This document shows positions 36,401 to 42,240 of a stretch of 64,000 nt of DNA, one piece after another. How positions within the stretch are numbered: position 1 is the stretch's first letter; each line of letters begins with the position of its first letter. Source of the stretch: Streptomyces acidiscabies. GTDB lineage: Bacteria; Actinomycetota; Actinomycetes; Streptomycetales; Streptomycetaceae. A model generated the notes under the pieces. The model was not told the origin of the DNA. It made no database searches and worked only from the letters and a program-made list of their open reading frames with translations. Location: contig NZ_JAGJBY010000002.1 in assembly GCF_020010905.1 (NCBI RefSeq), positions 4,402,001-4,466,000 of the forward strand. The letters are read 5' to 3'. A program made the translations under genes and the position numbers.

Positions 36401-38787
36401 AGCGTCGTACGCGGACCGTCGGCGTACGACAGGAGCCGTTCGAAGGAGACCCCGCGCAGCAACATGGGCTGACCGAGCGCGAGTTCACCCGCCGCGCGCA
36501 CCAACTCGACCTGCCCGGCGGCCGGCATGACCGGTGCGCCGTTCACCCGGTGGTCGGCGAGGTAGAACTCGGTGCCGGTGCGGGAGCTGCGGTAGGCGAG
36601 GGTGTCGAGCGTGGAGACGTTCTCGTCGAGCATCGGGTGCGGTCCGGCGGCGGACGGCGCGGGTTCGGGAACAGAGAACGCGGGCGCGTCGAGCCAGCAC
36701 CGCCGTCCCTCGAACGGGTACGTCGGCAGCGGGACCCGCCCACGCTCCTCGCCCTCGAACCACGCTGTCCAGTTGACGTCCACCCGCGCCTGCCAGGCCC
36801 GCGCCAGCCCCTGCCAGGGCCCGTCGGCCACCCCGAGAGCGACCCCACGCACCTCATCGAGCGCACCCAGGACGGGAATGCGCGCCCGACGCGGACGGCC
36901 GGAAGCCGCACCGTTCCGCGAGCCCGCACTCTCCCCGCCCACAGCCTCCGCGAGCGTCAACTCCCCGGCGACACAAGCCGCAACCCGCCCCGCCACCCCA
37001 TCCCCATGCACCGCGACCGGCGTGACCCCCCAGTCGAGCCACAGCCTGCCCAACGCATACTGCACGGCGAACGCCCGCCCCCGCTCGCCCAGTTGACCAG
37101 CTCCCGCAGCGAGCGCGGCCTCGTAATACGCGGCGAAGGCCGGCTCAGCCGCCCACTCCCCGGCCAGGCTCCCCGCGTCCGGAACCTCCTCCGTGAACAC
37201 GAACGACACCTCACCGGTCCCGGGCCGTTCCGGCACGGCTGCCTCGCGCAACGCCCGCGCCAACTCGGCTCGTTCACCCCCGGTCACCGCGAGCCGGTAC
37301 TCATGGGCCCGGCGGCCGACCGCCAGCGTGTACGCCACATCCGCCAGCGACGCCGAGTCGTCGCCGTCGAGATGGTCAGCGAGATTCGTCGCAGCCGTCG
37401 CCAGAGCGGTCGGCGTCCGTGCCGACACCACCAGCACCTGCGACGCCCGCGAACCCCCCGTCACCGCGACGGACGGAGCCTCCTCCACCACCGCGTGCGC
37501 GTTCGTCCCCCCGATCCCGAACGAGCTGATGCCCGCCCGCAGCGGTCCGTCCCCCGTCCACGGCACCGTCTCCGTGGACACCTTGAACGGCCCCGCGGCG
37601 AAGTCGATCGCCGGGTTCGGCGTCGTGTAGTTGACCGTCGGCACGAGCGTCCGGTGCTTCAGCATCAGCGCCGTCTTGATCAGCCCCGCGACCCCCGCCG
37701 CCGCGTCCAGATGCCCGAGGTTCGACTTCACCGAACCGAGCGCGCAGAACCCGGTGTCGGCGGTCGTGTCCCTGAACGCCCTTGTCAGCGCGGAGACTTC
37801 GACCGGGTCGCCGAGCCGGGTCGCCGTCCCGTGCGCCTCGACGTACCCGATGGACCGCGGGTCCACGCCCGACACGGAGTGCGCCTCGCGGATCACCGCG
37901 GCCTGGCCTGCGGCGCCCGGCGCGGCGAAACTCACCTTCCCCGAACCGTCGTTGTTCGTCGCCGTACCCTTGATGACCGCGTACACGGTGTCCCGGTCGG
38001 CGAGCGCGTCCCGCAGCGGTTTGAGGACGACCACGCCGACGCCGTTGCCGAGGACGGTGCCGCTCGCGTCCGCGTCGAACGTCCGCACGTACCCGTCCTC
38101 GGAGAGGATCGCCCCCTCCTCGTACAAGTACCCCTTCTCCTGGGGGACTTTGACGGTCACCCCGCCCGCGAGCGCGATGTCGCACTCGCCGTTCACCAGG
38201 CCCTGGCAGGCGAGGTGGACGGCGACGAGGGAGGTCGAGCAGGCCGTCTGGACGGCGTAACTGGGGCCCTTCAGGTCGAGCTTGTACGAGAGGCGCGTCG
38301 CCAGGTAGTCCTTGTCGTTGCCGACCATCACCGCGAAGTGGCTCGACGTCGTGGTCTGGTCGACGTTGGGCAGCACCTGCTGCTGGAGGTACGTGTTGAC
38401 GGCCGCCCCGACGTACACGCTGATCAGGCCGTCGTAGCGGGCCGGGTCGTACCCGGCGTGCTCCAGCGCGGCGTGGCCCGCCGTCAGCAGGACGCGGTGC
38501 TGGGGGTCGGTGATCGCGGCCTCGGCCGGGGTGAACTCGAAGTAGCCCGTGTCGAAGAGGTCGACGTCCGGGATGATCCCGTGCGCCGGGACGTACGTGG
38601 GGTCGTCCAGCAGACGCGCCGGGACACCGGCCGCCGCCAGCTCCTCGCGGCCGAAGCGGGTGATGCCCTCGCGGCCCTCCCGCAGCAGGCGCCAGAAGGA
38701 GTCCAGGTCGTCGGCGCCGGGGAACCGCCCGGCCATCCCGATGATCGCGACATCCGTCTCGGCCGCCTGGATCTCATGGCTGCTCAC
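24397..38787 (-). CDS. Three-module trans-AT PKS: KS-DH-KR-ACP, KS-DH*-KR-ACP, KS-DH-KR-cMT-ACP
   Basis: About 4,796 residues. Module 1: KS (TACSTS; NDKDY, amino-acid or heterocycle-accepting type), dead AT remnant (GDGVAG where GHSxGE is expected), DH with HxxxGxxxxP and DxxxH intact, KR (GGAGGLG, S-Y-N), ACP (YGIDSL). Module 2: KS (TMCSSS), DH with the first motif's Pro replaced by Ala and DxxxR for DxxxQ/H, KR intact, ACP (YGLDSV). Module 3: KS (TACSAS), DH intact, KR whose usual Asn is Cys, C-methyltransferase (VLEVGAGTGG), ACP (YGVDSL). No AT and no thioesterase. Predicted output is a short conjugated, alpha-methylated polyene on the starter, in line with the oxazole-polyene half of oxazolomycin or inthomycin. 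I chose GTG at 38787 because AAGGGGAG lies nine bases upstream; an in-frame GTG at 38823 has no such site. The gene heads the minus-strand set and overlaps the loading-protein gene by ATGA. Confidence 0.93.
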   Translation of the reverse strand: MSSHEIQAAETDVAIIGMAGRFPGADDLDSFWRLLREGREGITRFGREELAAAGVPARLLDDPTYVPAHGIIPDVDLFDTGYFEFTPAEAAITDPQHRVLLTAGHAALEHAGYDPARYDGLISVYVGAAVNTYLQQQVLPNVDQTTTSSHFAVMVGNDKDYLATRLSYKLDLKGPSYAVQTACSTSLVAVHLACQGLVNGECDIALAGGVTVKVPQEKGYLYEEGAILSEDGYVRTFDADASGTVLGNGVGVVVLKPLRDALADRDTVYAVIKGTATNNDGSGKVSFAAPGAAGQAAVIREAHSVSGVDPRSIGYVEAHGTATRLGDPVEVSALTRAFRDTTADTGFCALGSVKSNLGHLDAAAGVAGLIKTALMLKHRTLVPTVNYTTPNPAIDFAAGPFKVSTETVPWTGDGPLRAGISSFGIGGTNAHAVVEEAPSVAVTGGSRASQVLVVSARTPTALATAATNLADHLDGDDSASLADVAYTLAVGRRAHEYRLAVTGGERAELARALREAAVPERPGTGEVSFVFTEEVPDAGSLAGEWAAEPAFAAYYEAALAAGAGQLGERGRAFAVQYALGRLWLDWGVTPVAVHGDGVAGRVAACVAGELTLAEAVGGESAGSRNGAASGRPRRARIPVLGALDEVRGVALGVADGPWQGLARAWQARVDVNWTAWFEGEERGRVPLPTYPFEGRRCWLDAPAFSVPEPAPSAAGPHPMLDENVSTLDTLAYRSSRTGTEFYLADHRVNGAPVMPAAGQVELVRAAGELALGQPMLLRGVSFERLLSYADGPRTTLVRLWPEDDAVGFQLADGDEVVASGSIGPAPVDPPAPVDLTPVADRCGEVVGHGEAYDVLRGLGLDYGARMRALREVRLGDGEALGVLDLPEGAEFDGAALNPALIDGALHALVVLLARAYGESAEGFLPLALGELVVHAPVVEGCRVHVTVGELGERTARADLTLVDGHGRVLARLNDLAVRVLGEVRDSALLVRRWVDAPLPVTGVELSGTARVVGSPEWASVLTGLGFEVVTEAAPDVVLVDLVDSVDEPAPERVLRAVQDLLAARPTSPVRVLLLHRNDPALGAFARTVRAENPLLAIQAIGLGEGVNNAEALGAELAGHGRDLEVSHTTSGRRVLTVEAAPSGDGPVVVRDGGVYLVTGGAGGLGRIVAEWLLARADVRVVAVGRGERPADLDDRVAYRRADVTDRAQLAAVHTEFGPFNGIVHAAGVLRDGFALTKSAEDFAAVLAPKVAGIEALDAVTADDSPDFFVAFSSIAAHIGNPGQSDYAYANARLESYAERHSHVTTIAWPLWAEGGMRQSTEDASDVAARTGFGTLSTATGLALFEQALGMRGAVIAAHGDVRRITTALTALAPETSRPAATQGAAPRARAVALLRELIAAETGLDAAELVEGAPFERYGIDSLMIAKLNRELERHFANLSKTLFFEYTSLGELADYFAERHAGELSAPGEGECDGGTSGKDEGAPAGKTATPAVARTVHRPKPGAEASGLAGTSPDDGAIAIVGLAGRYPSADDLDEFWENLSAGRDSITEIPNDRWDSTRWYDPDPAAPGLAHTRWGGFLRDVDRFDPLFFGISPRQAELMDPQERLFLLNSWHLLEDAGYRRADLAGRPVGVYVGVMYGEYQFHGALDALRGGRPLTGSSFATIANRVSHALNLSGPSMALDTMCSSSLTAIHLACESLRRGESELAIAGGVNVSVHPYKFGFLSQGRFLSDDGRCRAFGAGGTGYVPGEGVGAVLLKPYRKALADGDRVQGVILGSAINHGARTNGYSVPNPRAQQQVISTALREAGVAPGEISYVEAHGTGTSLGDPIELTGLTNAYGTEGSWPIGSAKSNIGHLESAAGIAGLTKVLLQFRHRTLVPSLHAEELNPNIDFGRSPFHVQRELSAWPEGNGPRRAGLSSFGAGGANAHLVLEESSRPDVVTEAPAGEQRVDEPVLFLLSARDEERLRAHADRAADFVATERVPLADLCFTSQVGREALDVRFAVLVTEGAELVAALREFADGGPVPAVTDDAARRWLRGEDVDWDSLHADRPGPAPRRVRAPLYPFADEPYWIPLDAEFGPAAPHALVDANESTVSGIRFRKTLRASDALLRDHVIEGRPLFAGAATLEFVRAAAGLAEPGVRHALRDVVWGRAVELDAGQLELYVSFRPEGGHLAFEVHSEDGTHARGIAVPASSAPDAAGELAALRGRLSVVRDRSGVYRDYADAGFAYGPSFQVVDEIRAGAGEALVRLGDGQPWALLDGALRACHWATPWSGDLAVPFSLGSLDAFAELSAGSSAHARLVGESAGVRRFDVTVYDAQGQVVAVVRDFAGRTTSGTTGGPRLYEPYWRPAPEPELGEAAPTLAVLGNHPALEAELRASGAWARVVSGGDLMSSASDSGLDVVVVSEPDDTLSPAELLDRLCAPVLDVLDGVRTGALGGRVRCVVVHPEGAPEGEAFAGFALSTAPVAPRLEMLTLEVAAGASVREIAGAVTGELRAVRRVAGLEVRRTAAGQREVRGLRVVAGAGGGGVSVRDGGVYVVTGGGGAVGRVLVEHLASKYAARLVLIGRSEPDEETRAWHASLGAEVLAVRADVANSAELEAALGVARERFGVLHGVFHLAGVADEGRADGDRERFARVLAAKTHGLVHLDELTRGDGLELFVVFSSVSSLVGDFGAVSYATANRFADVYTARRGGVSLAWPLWAVGGVDGMVREEELAAYTRRSGMRALEAGQGVELFRRSLAVGVPWVVPAWGEPGVLDGALAGGAGGAASAKATASTGQAERRVSAPAPASAPGAATSTGVSTGAARRERLVAHLREVLAGVLKLSTGRLDSRVPLDDYGLDSVLVMESNSLLGKDFPGLRGTVFFECRTVDELADHVLAEHADAVARLFPEEPQTAEALRATYQHPLVEQATTPPAPSPVHHSPDNDPIAVIGISGRYPGADTLDDFWRNLAEGRNSVTEVPADRWDASELADSGRSTSRWGGFLSDVGSFDSLFFQISPKQARTMDPQERLLLQTAWSALESAGYPPSRIPAPRFGGQGHDVGVFVGVMWDDYAILGATESARGNPQVVLANRSSIANQVSYFGDFRGPSVVIDTACSASLVAVHQACESIRRGECSYALAGGVNVAVHPDKYVHLSAKSMLSDDGRCRAFGAGGTGYVPGEGVGAVLLKRLSEAVRDGDTVHAVIRATGVNHGGRTSGYTVPNPQAQQALVEQVLDAAGVDARTVGCVEAHGTGTALGDPIEHTALAQAFGKHTADTGFCAIGSVKSNIGHLEGAAGIAGLTKAVLQLRHGTLLPSLHAEELNPVIDFTRSPFAVQREVAEWTREFDAEGRAVPRRAAVSSFGAGGTNAHVVLEEYVALAPDEPDSARELIVLSARDEERLRLYAAELGRAVADAPRLSDVAHTLRVGREPLVERLAFVASGLADAAEKLAAVGRGEGGQWLHRGRVEQHPPLADLLTAGVGAEEFLSAQIRAGADDLLGRMWVSGVTVDWELLERLRPAARRRVPLPTYPFERVRHWLDTSATSTAPTGVPESATTHTLVAAPASLAAHTPAANPAPVAGQAPAATLIPVAAQAPVADPASIGMPEPVADPLRAGTAPPAAIPTPATAWHHRLTPDTPALRDHMVDGRPILPGVGHLDLVAEATGGLTGRALADIRWAVPLTAEDVTVAFDGDRYDVLGADNTVRSTGRLAQAGPTPSPLDTDALRARLAEDHSAFYRNLAEQGLPYGPFFRRVRQIWTGTDEVLGRIGAVDDDPAHALHPGILDAALHTYAALLVRRSRPMLPFAADRVDVFGPVPVSGWSYVRETGPNRCEVLLCDDSGTVRVRFEGLTYREAKPRAVIVHRPVWTPQPAKGRAEFGRSVLYVGEPVAELHPGTDVRRVPTDFTDAEIGTPDLVYFFGTAPAQDPVDRSDVRELADNGPLALYRLVRALDRSGALERGVRLKVVTTDVHPLEDGDVSSPWAAGLFGIAAVAAKEFPALHVSLIDVRAAEAGQLAGAIVAEPFPAKPAPVSIRGGVRRVRTLERVELPSTPTRLRKGGVYLVVGGLGAVGRDTCLHLARTYGAKLVVVGRSPLDEDRHQKVAGLEKAGAEVRYLALDATDPAALTDAVDLAVREFGALHGVFNAAMVLVNRVLRDLSEDEMRAALEVKTGTAWALLHAVRELPLDFALFYSSGVAFEGNHGQAGYAAGCAFADAYAAHAARTLPFPVRVLNLGYWHAAGDAERERVLSRFEAAGIRPLSAERGMTVVERTLGAELPQVFALDADRPILDNLGIDADRTLKVVPDVVPGTLPEVRFPAGPDPELAAHQRVVAEVEVLTERLLAAVLRRAGLTDPSQVVPEHRELFKVQLGIVKAGPEEGKEAELVARLHELTEQHSSLAPVVTLLTDCLTALPDILTGRRPAMEVLFPDGSTERVAAVYRGDPVTDRCNAEVARIVVEQVKSRLAQGNSTVRVLEVGAGTGGTTAAVLAALAPYGDAVEYVFTDVSPAFVRKAGNRFGARYPFVRFEVLDIEAGTAAGEYDVVFGTNVLHATRRLSRTLTRAKELLRRGGVLLAVEGTRPRSQLALIFGLTTGWWLFDDPEQRMPGSPLASERQWRDVLAACGFTGISVGAPGSEAGVAFQSVIAAVSDGVVTHATPTAGPAPTSPATALVVEAPPQTATPTPTPTPASTDPLHQVTDVFATVLEMTPDQLNPDLTFENYGVDSLVVLELTRALEAVYGPQSATLLFERITIRQLADHFRAKAALNQDPPLDEAERLIAGMSDKAVEQLLAELLSQQTESEGGDR

Positions 38788-39267
38788 TGGCGCGATCTCC
38801 CCTTTTTCGTGTGCGGGTGTCACTGGGTACGGGTGCGGACGAGGTGCGGCGGGGGGATCGGATCAGCCCCGGCGCGCGACGAGCGGGGCGCCACGGCCGG
38901 GACGTGGAAACGGACCCTCCGGAATCGCCCCCGCCGCGAGCGGCCCCGCCGGAAGGGCGCGCGCAGACCGGACGGAGGCGGCGGCGCCGTCGCACCCGGC
39001 GCCGCCCACGCCTCGGGGCCGGCGGCCTCTGGATCCGACGGCAGTCGACACGCGCAGCACCTCCCACACCCACGGCGGACCCGCCCACGGAGTGGGCCCG
39101 CCTCGGTTGTGGTCCCAGACTCGTCGCGGCCGACCGGCGCCGTCACCACCCAACCGAGTAGAGCCGTCGACGGTTCGCGCGCGGGGAACCTACTCGATCA
39201 GGTGGTTTGAAGAATGTCCGCGCAGGTAGGAGGCAGCCCTGCCGCGTGCCGCGCCCGCAGGCGGCAG
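38788..39267. other. Gene-free leader region upstream of the large PKS
   Basis: About 480 bases without a convincing gene; the short open frames here lack ribosome sites and are frame noise of GC-rich DNA. It should contain the promoter of the minus-strand PKS set. I see no clear -10/-35 pair. It contains an imperfect hairpin near 39073-39102 and a nested inverted repeat at 39155-39196, listed separately. Confidence 0.5.
39155..39196. promoter_or_regulatory. Nested inverted repeat, possible operator or RNA structure
   Basis: Outer arms CGAGTAG (39155-39161) and CTACTCG (39190-39196) are perfect complements; inside are GGTTC (39172-39176) pairing with GAACC (39186-39190) and a 10-bp palindrome CCGTCGACGG (39164-39173). 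It lies between the 3' end of a hypothetical gene and the PKS leader. Function unknown: it could terminate the hypothetical gene or act as a protein-binding site for the PKS operon. Confidence 0.4.
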
Positions 39268-39846
39268 TCAGCCCTGCCCACGCCGCACCCGCACCCCGTA
39301 CTCCCGCCTGAAGCGGTTCTCCTCCGCGCACGAGAACACGGTCGTCCGCAGGGACATCGCGTACGCCGCCGACTCCATCTGCTCCGGGGTCAGACACAGG
39401 TACCAGCGCTTCTCGACGGGGCTGAACACCGCCGCCTCGACCCGCTCCGGGAGCCCCGCGACCGGCGGCCGGGTCAGCCGGTGGCCGACGCCGACGAAGA
39501 CCCGCAGCGTCTCCATCTGGGCGGGCAGCAGCTTCACCAGCTGCTCGCCGGGCGCCGGTTCACGCGGGGACGGCGCGACGGCCGTACGGCTGTGCGCGTA
39601 CACCAGGACGTCCCGGCCGAAGTCGGTGATGCGCAGGGCGCGCGGGACCGGGCGGCCCACCAGGGCGGCGAGGTCGATGCGTGTCTGCCGGTCCGCCTGC
39701 TCGACGATGCCCTCCTGGATCGCGGCCTTCACCGCGTTCCACACCGCGTCCGACAGCTCGTCGTCCAGCACCCAGCCCCGCCGGGCCGCCCGCCAGCCCG
39801 CGCGGAGCTCCTCCAGGAGCGTGATCCGCTTCTCCGAGTGCCTCAT
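39268..39846 (-). CDS. Hypothetical protein, 192 residues
   Basis: No family recognised. The protein is soluble, rich in Arg, Leu and Ala, with no signal peptide or membrane segment. The first half is helical and charged; the second holds EQLVKLLPAQME and a YLCLTPEQMESAAYAM stretch. The ATG at 39846 was chosen because GAGG sits ten bases upstream; a longer reading to 39888 exists but lacks a site. It is divergent from the small membrane protein gene, with a perfect inverted repeat in the shared upstream region. Its place beside the PKS cluster does not by itself indicate a role. Confidence 0.72.
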   Translation of the reverse strand: MRHSEKRITLLEELRAGWRAARRGWVLDDELSDAVWNAVKAAIQEGIVEQADRQTRIDLAALVGRPVPRALRITDFGRDVLVYAHSRTAVAPSPREPAPGEQLVKLLPAQMETLRVFVGVGHRLTRPPVAGLPERVEAAVFSPVEKRWYLCLTPEQMESAAYAMSLRTTVFSCAEENRFRREYGVRVRRGQG

Positions 39847-39919
39847 GCACCACCTCGCCCACCGAGCGTAGTGCGCCGGGCAGCGCAACGTGAGCGGTTG
39901 TGGAAAACCGCCCGGCGAA

Positions 39920-39937
39920 GGTGTAGCGGGCTACACC
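39920..39937. promoter_or_regulatory. Perfect 8-2-8 inverted repeat, candidate operator
   Basis: GGTGTAGC, two bases, GCTACACC, located in the 178-base gap between two divergent genes (ending at 39846 and starting at 40025). The size and spacing suit a dimeric helix-turn-helix repressor site. The cognate regulator is not identifiable in the window. Confidence 0.45.
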
Positions 39938-40024
39938 CCAGGTCCGGGAGCGGCCTCCCTCGTGGCGGCGGGCGCGCGCCGGGATCGTTGGGGACAGAGA
40001 TCGCACTACGACGAAGGAAACCCC

Positions 40025-40312
40025 ATGAACAAGTCCCCGTACGCCGTCACGGGCTCGCGGAGCACCAAGAAGCCCAGCACCAAGAAGCCCAGCACCAAGA
40101 AGCCCAGCACCAAGAAGCCCAGCATCAAGGCGTTCCTGTCGAAGCGGCCCGTCCTGTGGTTCCTGTTCCTCTTCAACGCCGTCGTCGCCGTCGTCTCCTA
40201 CCTCACGATGGACGGCGCCCAGGGCATCGCCACCGCCGTCGGCATGGGCCTGGTCGCCCTCGGCGCGGGCGGCGGCCTCATCACCGGACGCCGCAAGCCC
40301 GTCCGCGTCTAG
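40025..40312 (+). CDS. Small two-helix membrane protein with N-terminal STKKP repeats
   Basis: 95 residues. After a short start comes a strongly basic stretch of four tandem STKKP units followed by a fifth partial unit (SIK). Then two hydrophobic segments follow, about 50-68 (VLWFLFLFNAVVAVVSYL) and 73-90, with a basic C-terminus (GRRKPVRV). This suggests a small integral membrane protein with a cationic cytoplasmic tail that could touch DNA, RNA or anionic lipid. ATG at 40025 is preceded by GAAGG. Function unknown; the repeat number probably varies between strains. Confidence 0.75.
   Translation: MNKSPYAVTGSRSTKKPSTKKPSTKKPSTKKPSIKAFLSKRPVLWFLFLFNAVVAVVSYLTMDGAQGIATAVGMGLVALGAGGGLITGRRKPVRV
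40061..40120 (+). repeat. Four perfect 15-bp tandem repeats inside a small membrane protein gene
   Basis: The unit AGCACCAAGAAGCCC occurs four times without change, then degenerates (AGCATCAAG). It encodes Ser-Thr-Lys-Lys-Pro each time. Identity at the DNA level implies recent expansion by slippage; copy changes stay in frame. Confidence 0.93.
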
Positions 40313-40414
40313 CAACGCTCCCGCCGCCGTCTCTTGACGCCCCGCCCCACCCGCACCACCATCGAGGACGACCGAACGCATGGTCGAAGCCGGCAGAAGG
40401 AGACGACCAGATCC

Positions 40415-40783
40415 ATGCGAACGAGACTCATCGCGAGCGGCTTGGCGGCGGGCGCGGCACTCGGCGCGGTCCTGATGCCCACGACCGCCTCGGCCGCCCC
40501 CTCCATCCAGGTGGTCTGCATCCCGGAGGCCCGGGTGTGCGCGGGCGTCGACGGCAACGCGACCCAGGGCTACGTCTACACGTTCTCGATCAAGCAGCCG
40601 CCGACGCCCCTCGGCCTGTCCTTCACCGTCAACGGCCTCCCGGCGGGGGGCAGCACGGCGATCTTCACCCAACCGAACCTCGTGCAGGGCCAGTTCAGGC
40701 CGTCCCCCGCCCTCGTCCAGGGCGACCGGGTCTGCATGACGATCCTCGGTATCTCCGGCACCTACTGCGGCACAGCGAGCTGA
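40415..40783 (+). CDS. Small secreted protein with Sec signal peptide
   Basis: 122 residues. A classical signal peptide (MRTRL, a hydrophobic Ala/Leu/Gly core, cleavage after TASA at about residue 27) precedes a mature part of about 95 residues with four cysteines (VVCIPEARVCAG, RVCMTI, TYCG), suggesting two disulfides and an exported beta-rich domain. ATG at 40415 was chosen because it begins the signal peptide; AGAAGGAG lies about 12 bases upstream. No specific family recognised. It ends next to a bidirectional hairpin shared with the DUF2236 gene. Confidence 0.78.
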   Translation: MRTRLIASGLAAGAALGAVLMPTTASAAPSIQVVCIPEARVCAGVDGNATQGYVYTFSIKQPPTPLGLSFTVNGLPAGGSTAIFTQPNLVQGQFRPSPALVQGDRVCMTILGISGTYCGTAS

Positions 40784-40789
40784 CCACCC

Positions 40790-40826
40790 GTCAGGGGCGG
40801 TCCCCGCACGGGGAACCGCCCCTGAC
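40790..40826. terminator. Bidirectional hairpin terminator
   Basis: Arms 40790-40805 and 40810-40826 are complementary over 16 pairs with a single bulged T, loop GCAC. It sits exactly between the stops of two converging genes (40783 and 40828). Confidence 0.75.
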
Positions 40827-40827
40827 G

Positions 40828-42240
40828 TCACGCCTCCGCGAGCAGCGGATCGAACGGCGTCGTACGCTGCCGGCCCGCCATGAACGACAGGAAGTCCCGC
40901 ACGAAGTCACCCCGCGCGTACGCCTTCCCGAGCTCCGGCACCTCGCGGCTGAACGCCCTGCGGAACAGCCGCCGGTACTCCTCCGCGTCGATGCGCTGGT
41001 CCCCGTCGGTGTCGGTGGCGTCGAAGAGGACCTCGGCGACCCGGATCAGCGCGGGCCCGGCGAGGGACGGTACGGCCGCCGCGTACTCCGCGCGGCTCAC
41101 CCGGCCGTCGCCGTCGGTGTCCAGCGCCGACTGGAGTTCACGCCACCAGTCGGCGTACGCGGTGTACAGGCGGGTCTCCAGCGGCTCGTCCAGGTCGAGG
41201 CGGGTCGACAGCTCGCGGGCCATCGCGGCGAGGTCCGGCCACATGACGTACCCGTCGCCGGTCTGGTCGAGGACCGCGTCGAAGAAGTCCTCGGCGTCCC
41301 GCGACGGCGCGAACACCGGCTCCGGGTCGGCGGGCAGCGGCGTGACCAGCCGCACGAACGCACCGGCCTTGCGCACCGCGTCCCGCACCGCCCTGATCCG
41401 GGGATCATCGGTGTCCGGCGACGTCGACAGCAGGCCGACGACCTTGTCCGCCTCGATCCACCCCTCCGGCAGGAACCGTGCGAGCCCGGCCGCGAAGTAC
41501 GCGCTCCGCAGCAGCGCCCGCGCCCCCGGGACCTCGGCCAGCCCCGCCCGGCGCCGGAACTCCTCCGGCAGCGACGCCACCGTGACCGCCCCGATCACCG
41601 GCCCCGCGACCGCCCGCCCCGCAGCCCACAGCGTCGGCACACCGTGCAGCAGCGGCGGCGCCGGAACGTGGTCGAACAGCCGGTACAGGATGATCCGCAC
41701 CGCCTCCGTGTTCTCCAGCACCTCCGCCACGACCCGGTCGTAGTACGGCCAGAACTCCCGCACCGTCTCCGGCAGCCGGTTCTCCTCGCCGTCCAGCGCG
41801 CCCAGGTACGCCCGGTACTCGGCGTACACCCGGTCCATCTCCGCCGGGTCCAGCGGCTGGCCGCTCAGCCGGCACATCGTGACCGTGCTCTCGAACAGCG
41901 TCGCCACGACCCACGCCCGGACCTCCGGGTCCGTCGCGTCGTACGCACCGGCGCTCCTCAGGCGCGCGTGCAGCCGGTTCAGGCGGTCCGCCTCCCGCGC
42001 GCGTACATCGTCGTCCGTGCCGAACATGCGGCGCAGGCTGCGGTAGGTGTTCCACAGGCGGCGCCACGGGTGCGTCATGAACGTCGAGTTGTCCAGCAGG
42101 GCCGCGCCGACCTGCGGGTGCGCGGCCTCCATGACGAGCGCCCGCACCAGGGCCAGTGCCCAGCGCGGGTCGTTGACGAACGTGTCGAACTTCGAGCCCG
42201 GGCCGAACAAAGGGGTGTCGGCGGCGCTGGTGTCGGTCAC
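40828..42240 (-). CDS. DUF2236 (MpaB/latex-oxygenase-like) protein with C-terminal EF-hands
   Basis: 470 residues. The N-terminal two thirds match the DUF2236 family, whose members include heme-dependent rubber oxygenase (Lcp) and MpaB: HPQVGAALLDNSTF, then WRRLWNTYRSLRRMFGT and DPEVRAWVVATLFES. The C-terminal region holds two good calcium-binding loops (DTDGDGRVSRAEY and DTDGDQRIDAEEY) and a weaker one (GDGYVMWPDL). This is an unusual joining of an oxygenase-like domain to a calmodulin-like tail. No signal peptide. The GTG start at 42240 overlaps the uppS-like stop (GTGA), so the two genes are co-translated. Substrate unknown. Confidence 0.8.
   Translation of the reverse strand: MTDTSAADTPLFGPGSKFDTFVNDPRWALALVRALVMEAAHPQVGAALLDNSTFMTHPWRRLWNTYRSLRRMFGTDDDVRAREADRLNRLHARLRSAGAYDATDPEVRAWVVATLFESTVTMCRLSGQPLDPAEMDRVYAEYRAYLGALDGEENRLPETVREFWPYYDRVVAEVLENTEAVRIILYRLFDHVPAPPLLHGVPTLWAAGRAVAGPVIGAVTVASLPEEFRRRAGLAEVPGARALLRSAYFAAGLARFLPEGWIEADKVVGLLSTSPDTDDPRIRAVRDAVRKAGAFVRLVTPLPADPEPVFAPSRDAEDFFDAVLDQTGDGYVMWPDLAAMARELSTRLDLDEPLETRLYTAYADWWRELQSALDTDGDGRVSRAEYAAAVPSLAGPALIRVAEVLFDATDTDGDQRIDAEEYRRLFRRAFSREVPELGKAYARGDFVRDFLSFMAGRQRTTPFDPLLAEA

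Noticed and set aside
39155..39196. tRNA or tRNA fragment suggested by the GGTTC arm
   Set aside because: No cloverleaf, no anticodon arm and no acceptor stem could be built around it.
28864..39210. A 3,448-residue open frame antisense to the large PKS
   Set aside because: It lies opposite a PKS with clear catalytic motifs; long antisense frames are expected in GC-rich DNA, and its translation is Arg/Pro/Gly-rich without any domain.
39890..40024. Upstream extension of the STKKP membrane protein to base 39890
   Set aside because: The extension crosses the operator-like repeat and has no ribosome site; ATG 40025 follows GAAGG.
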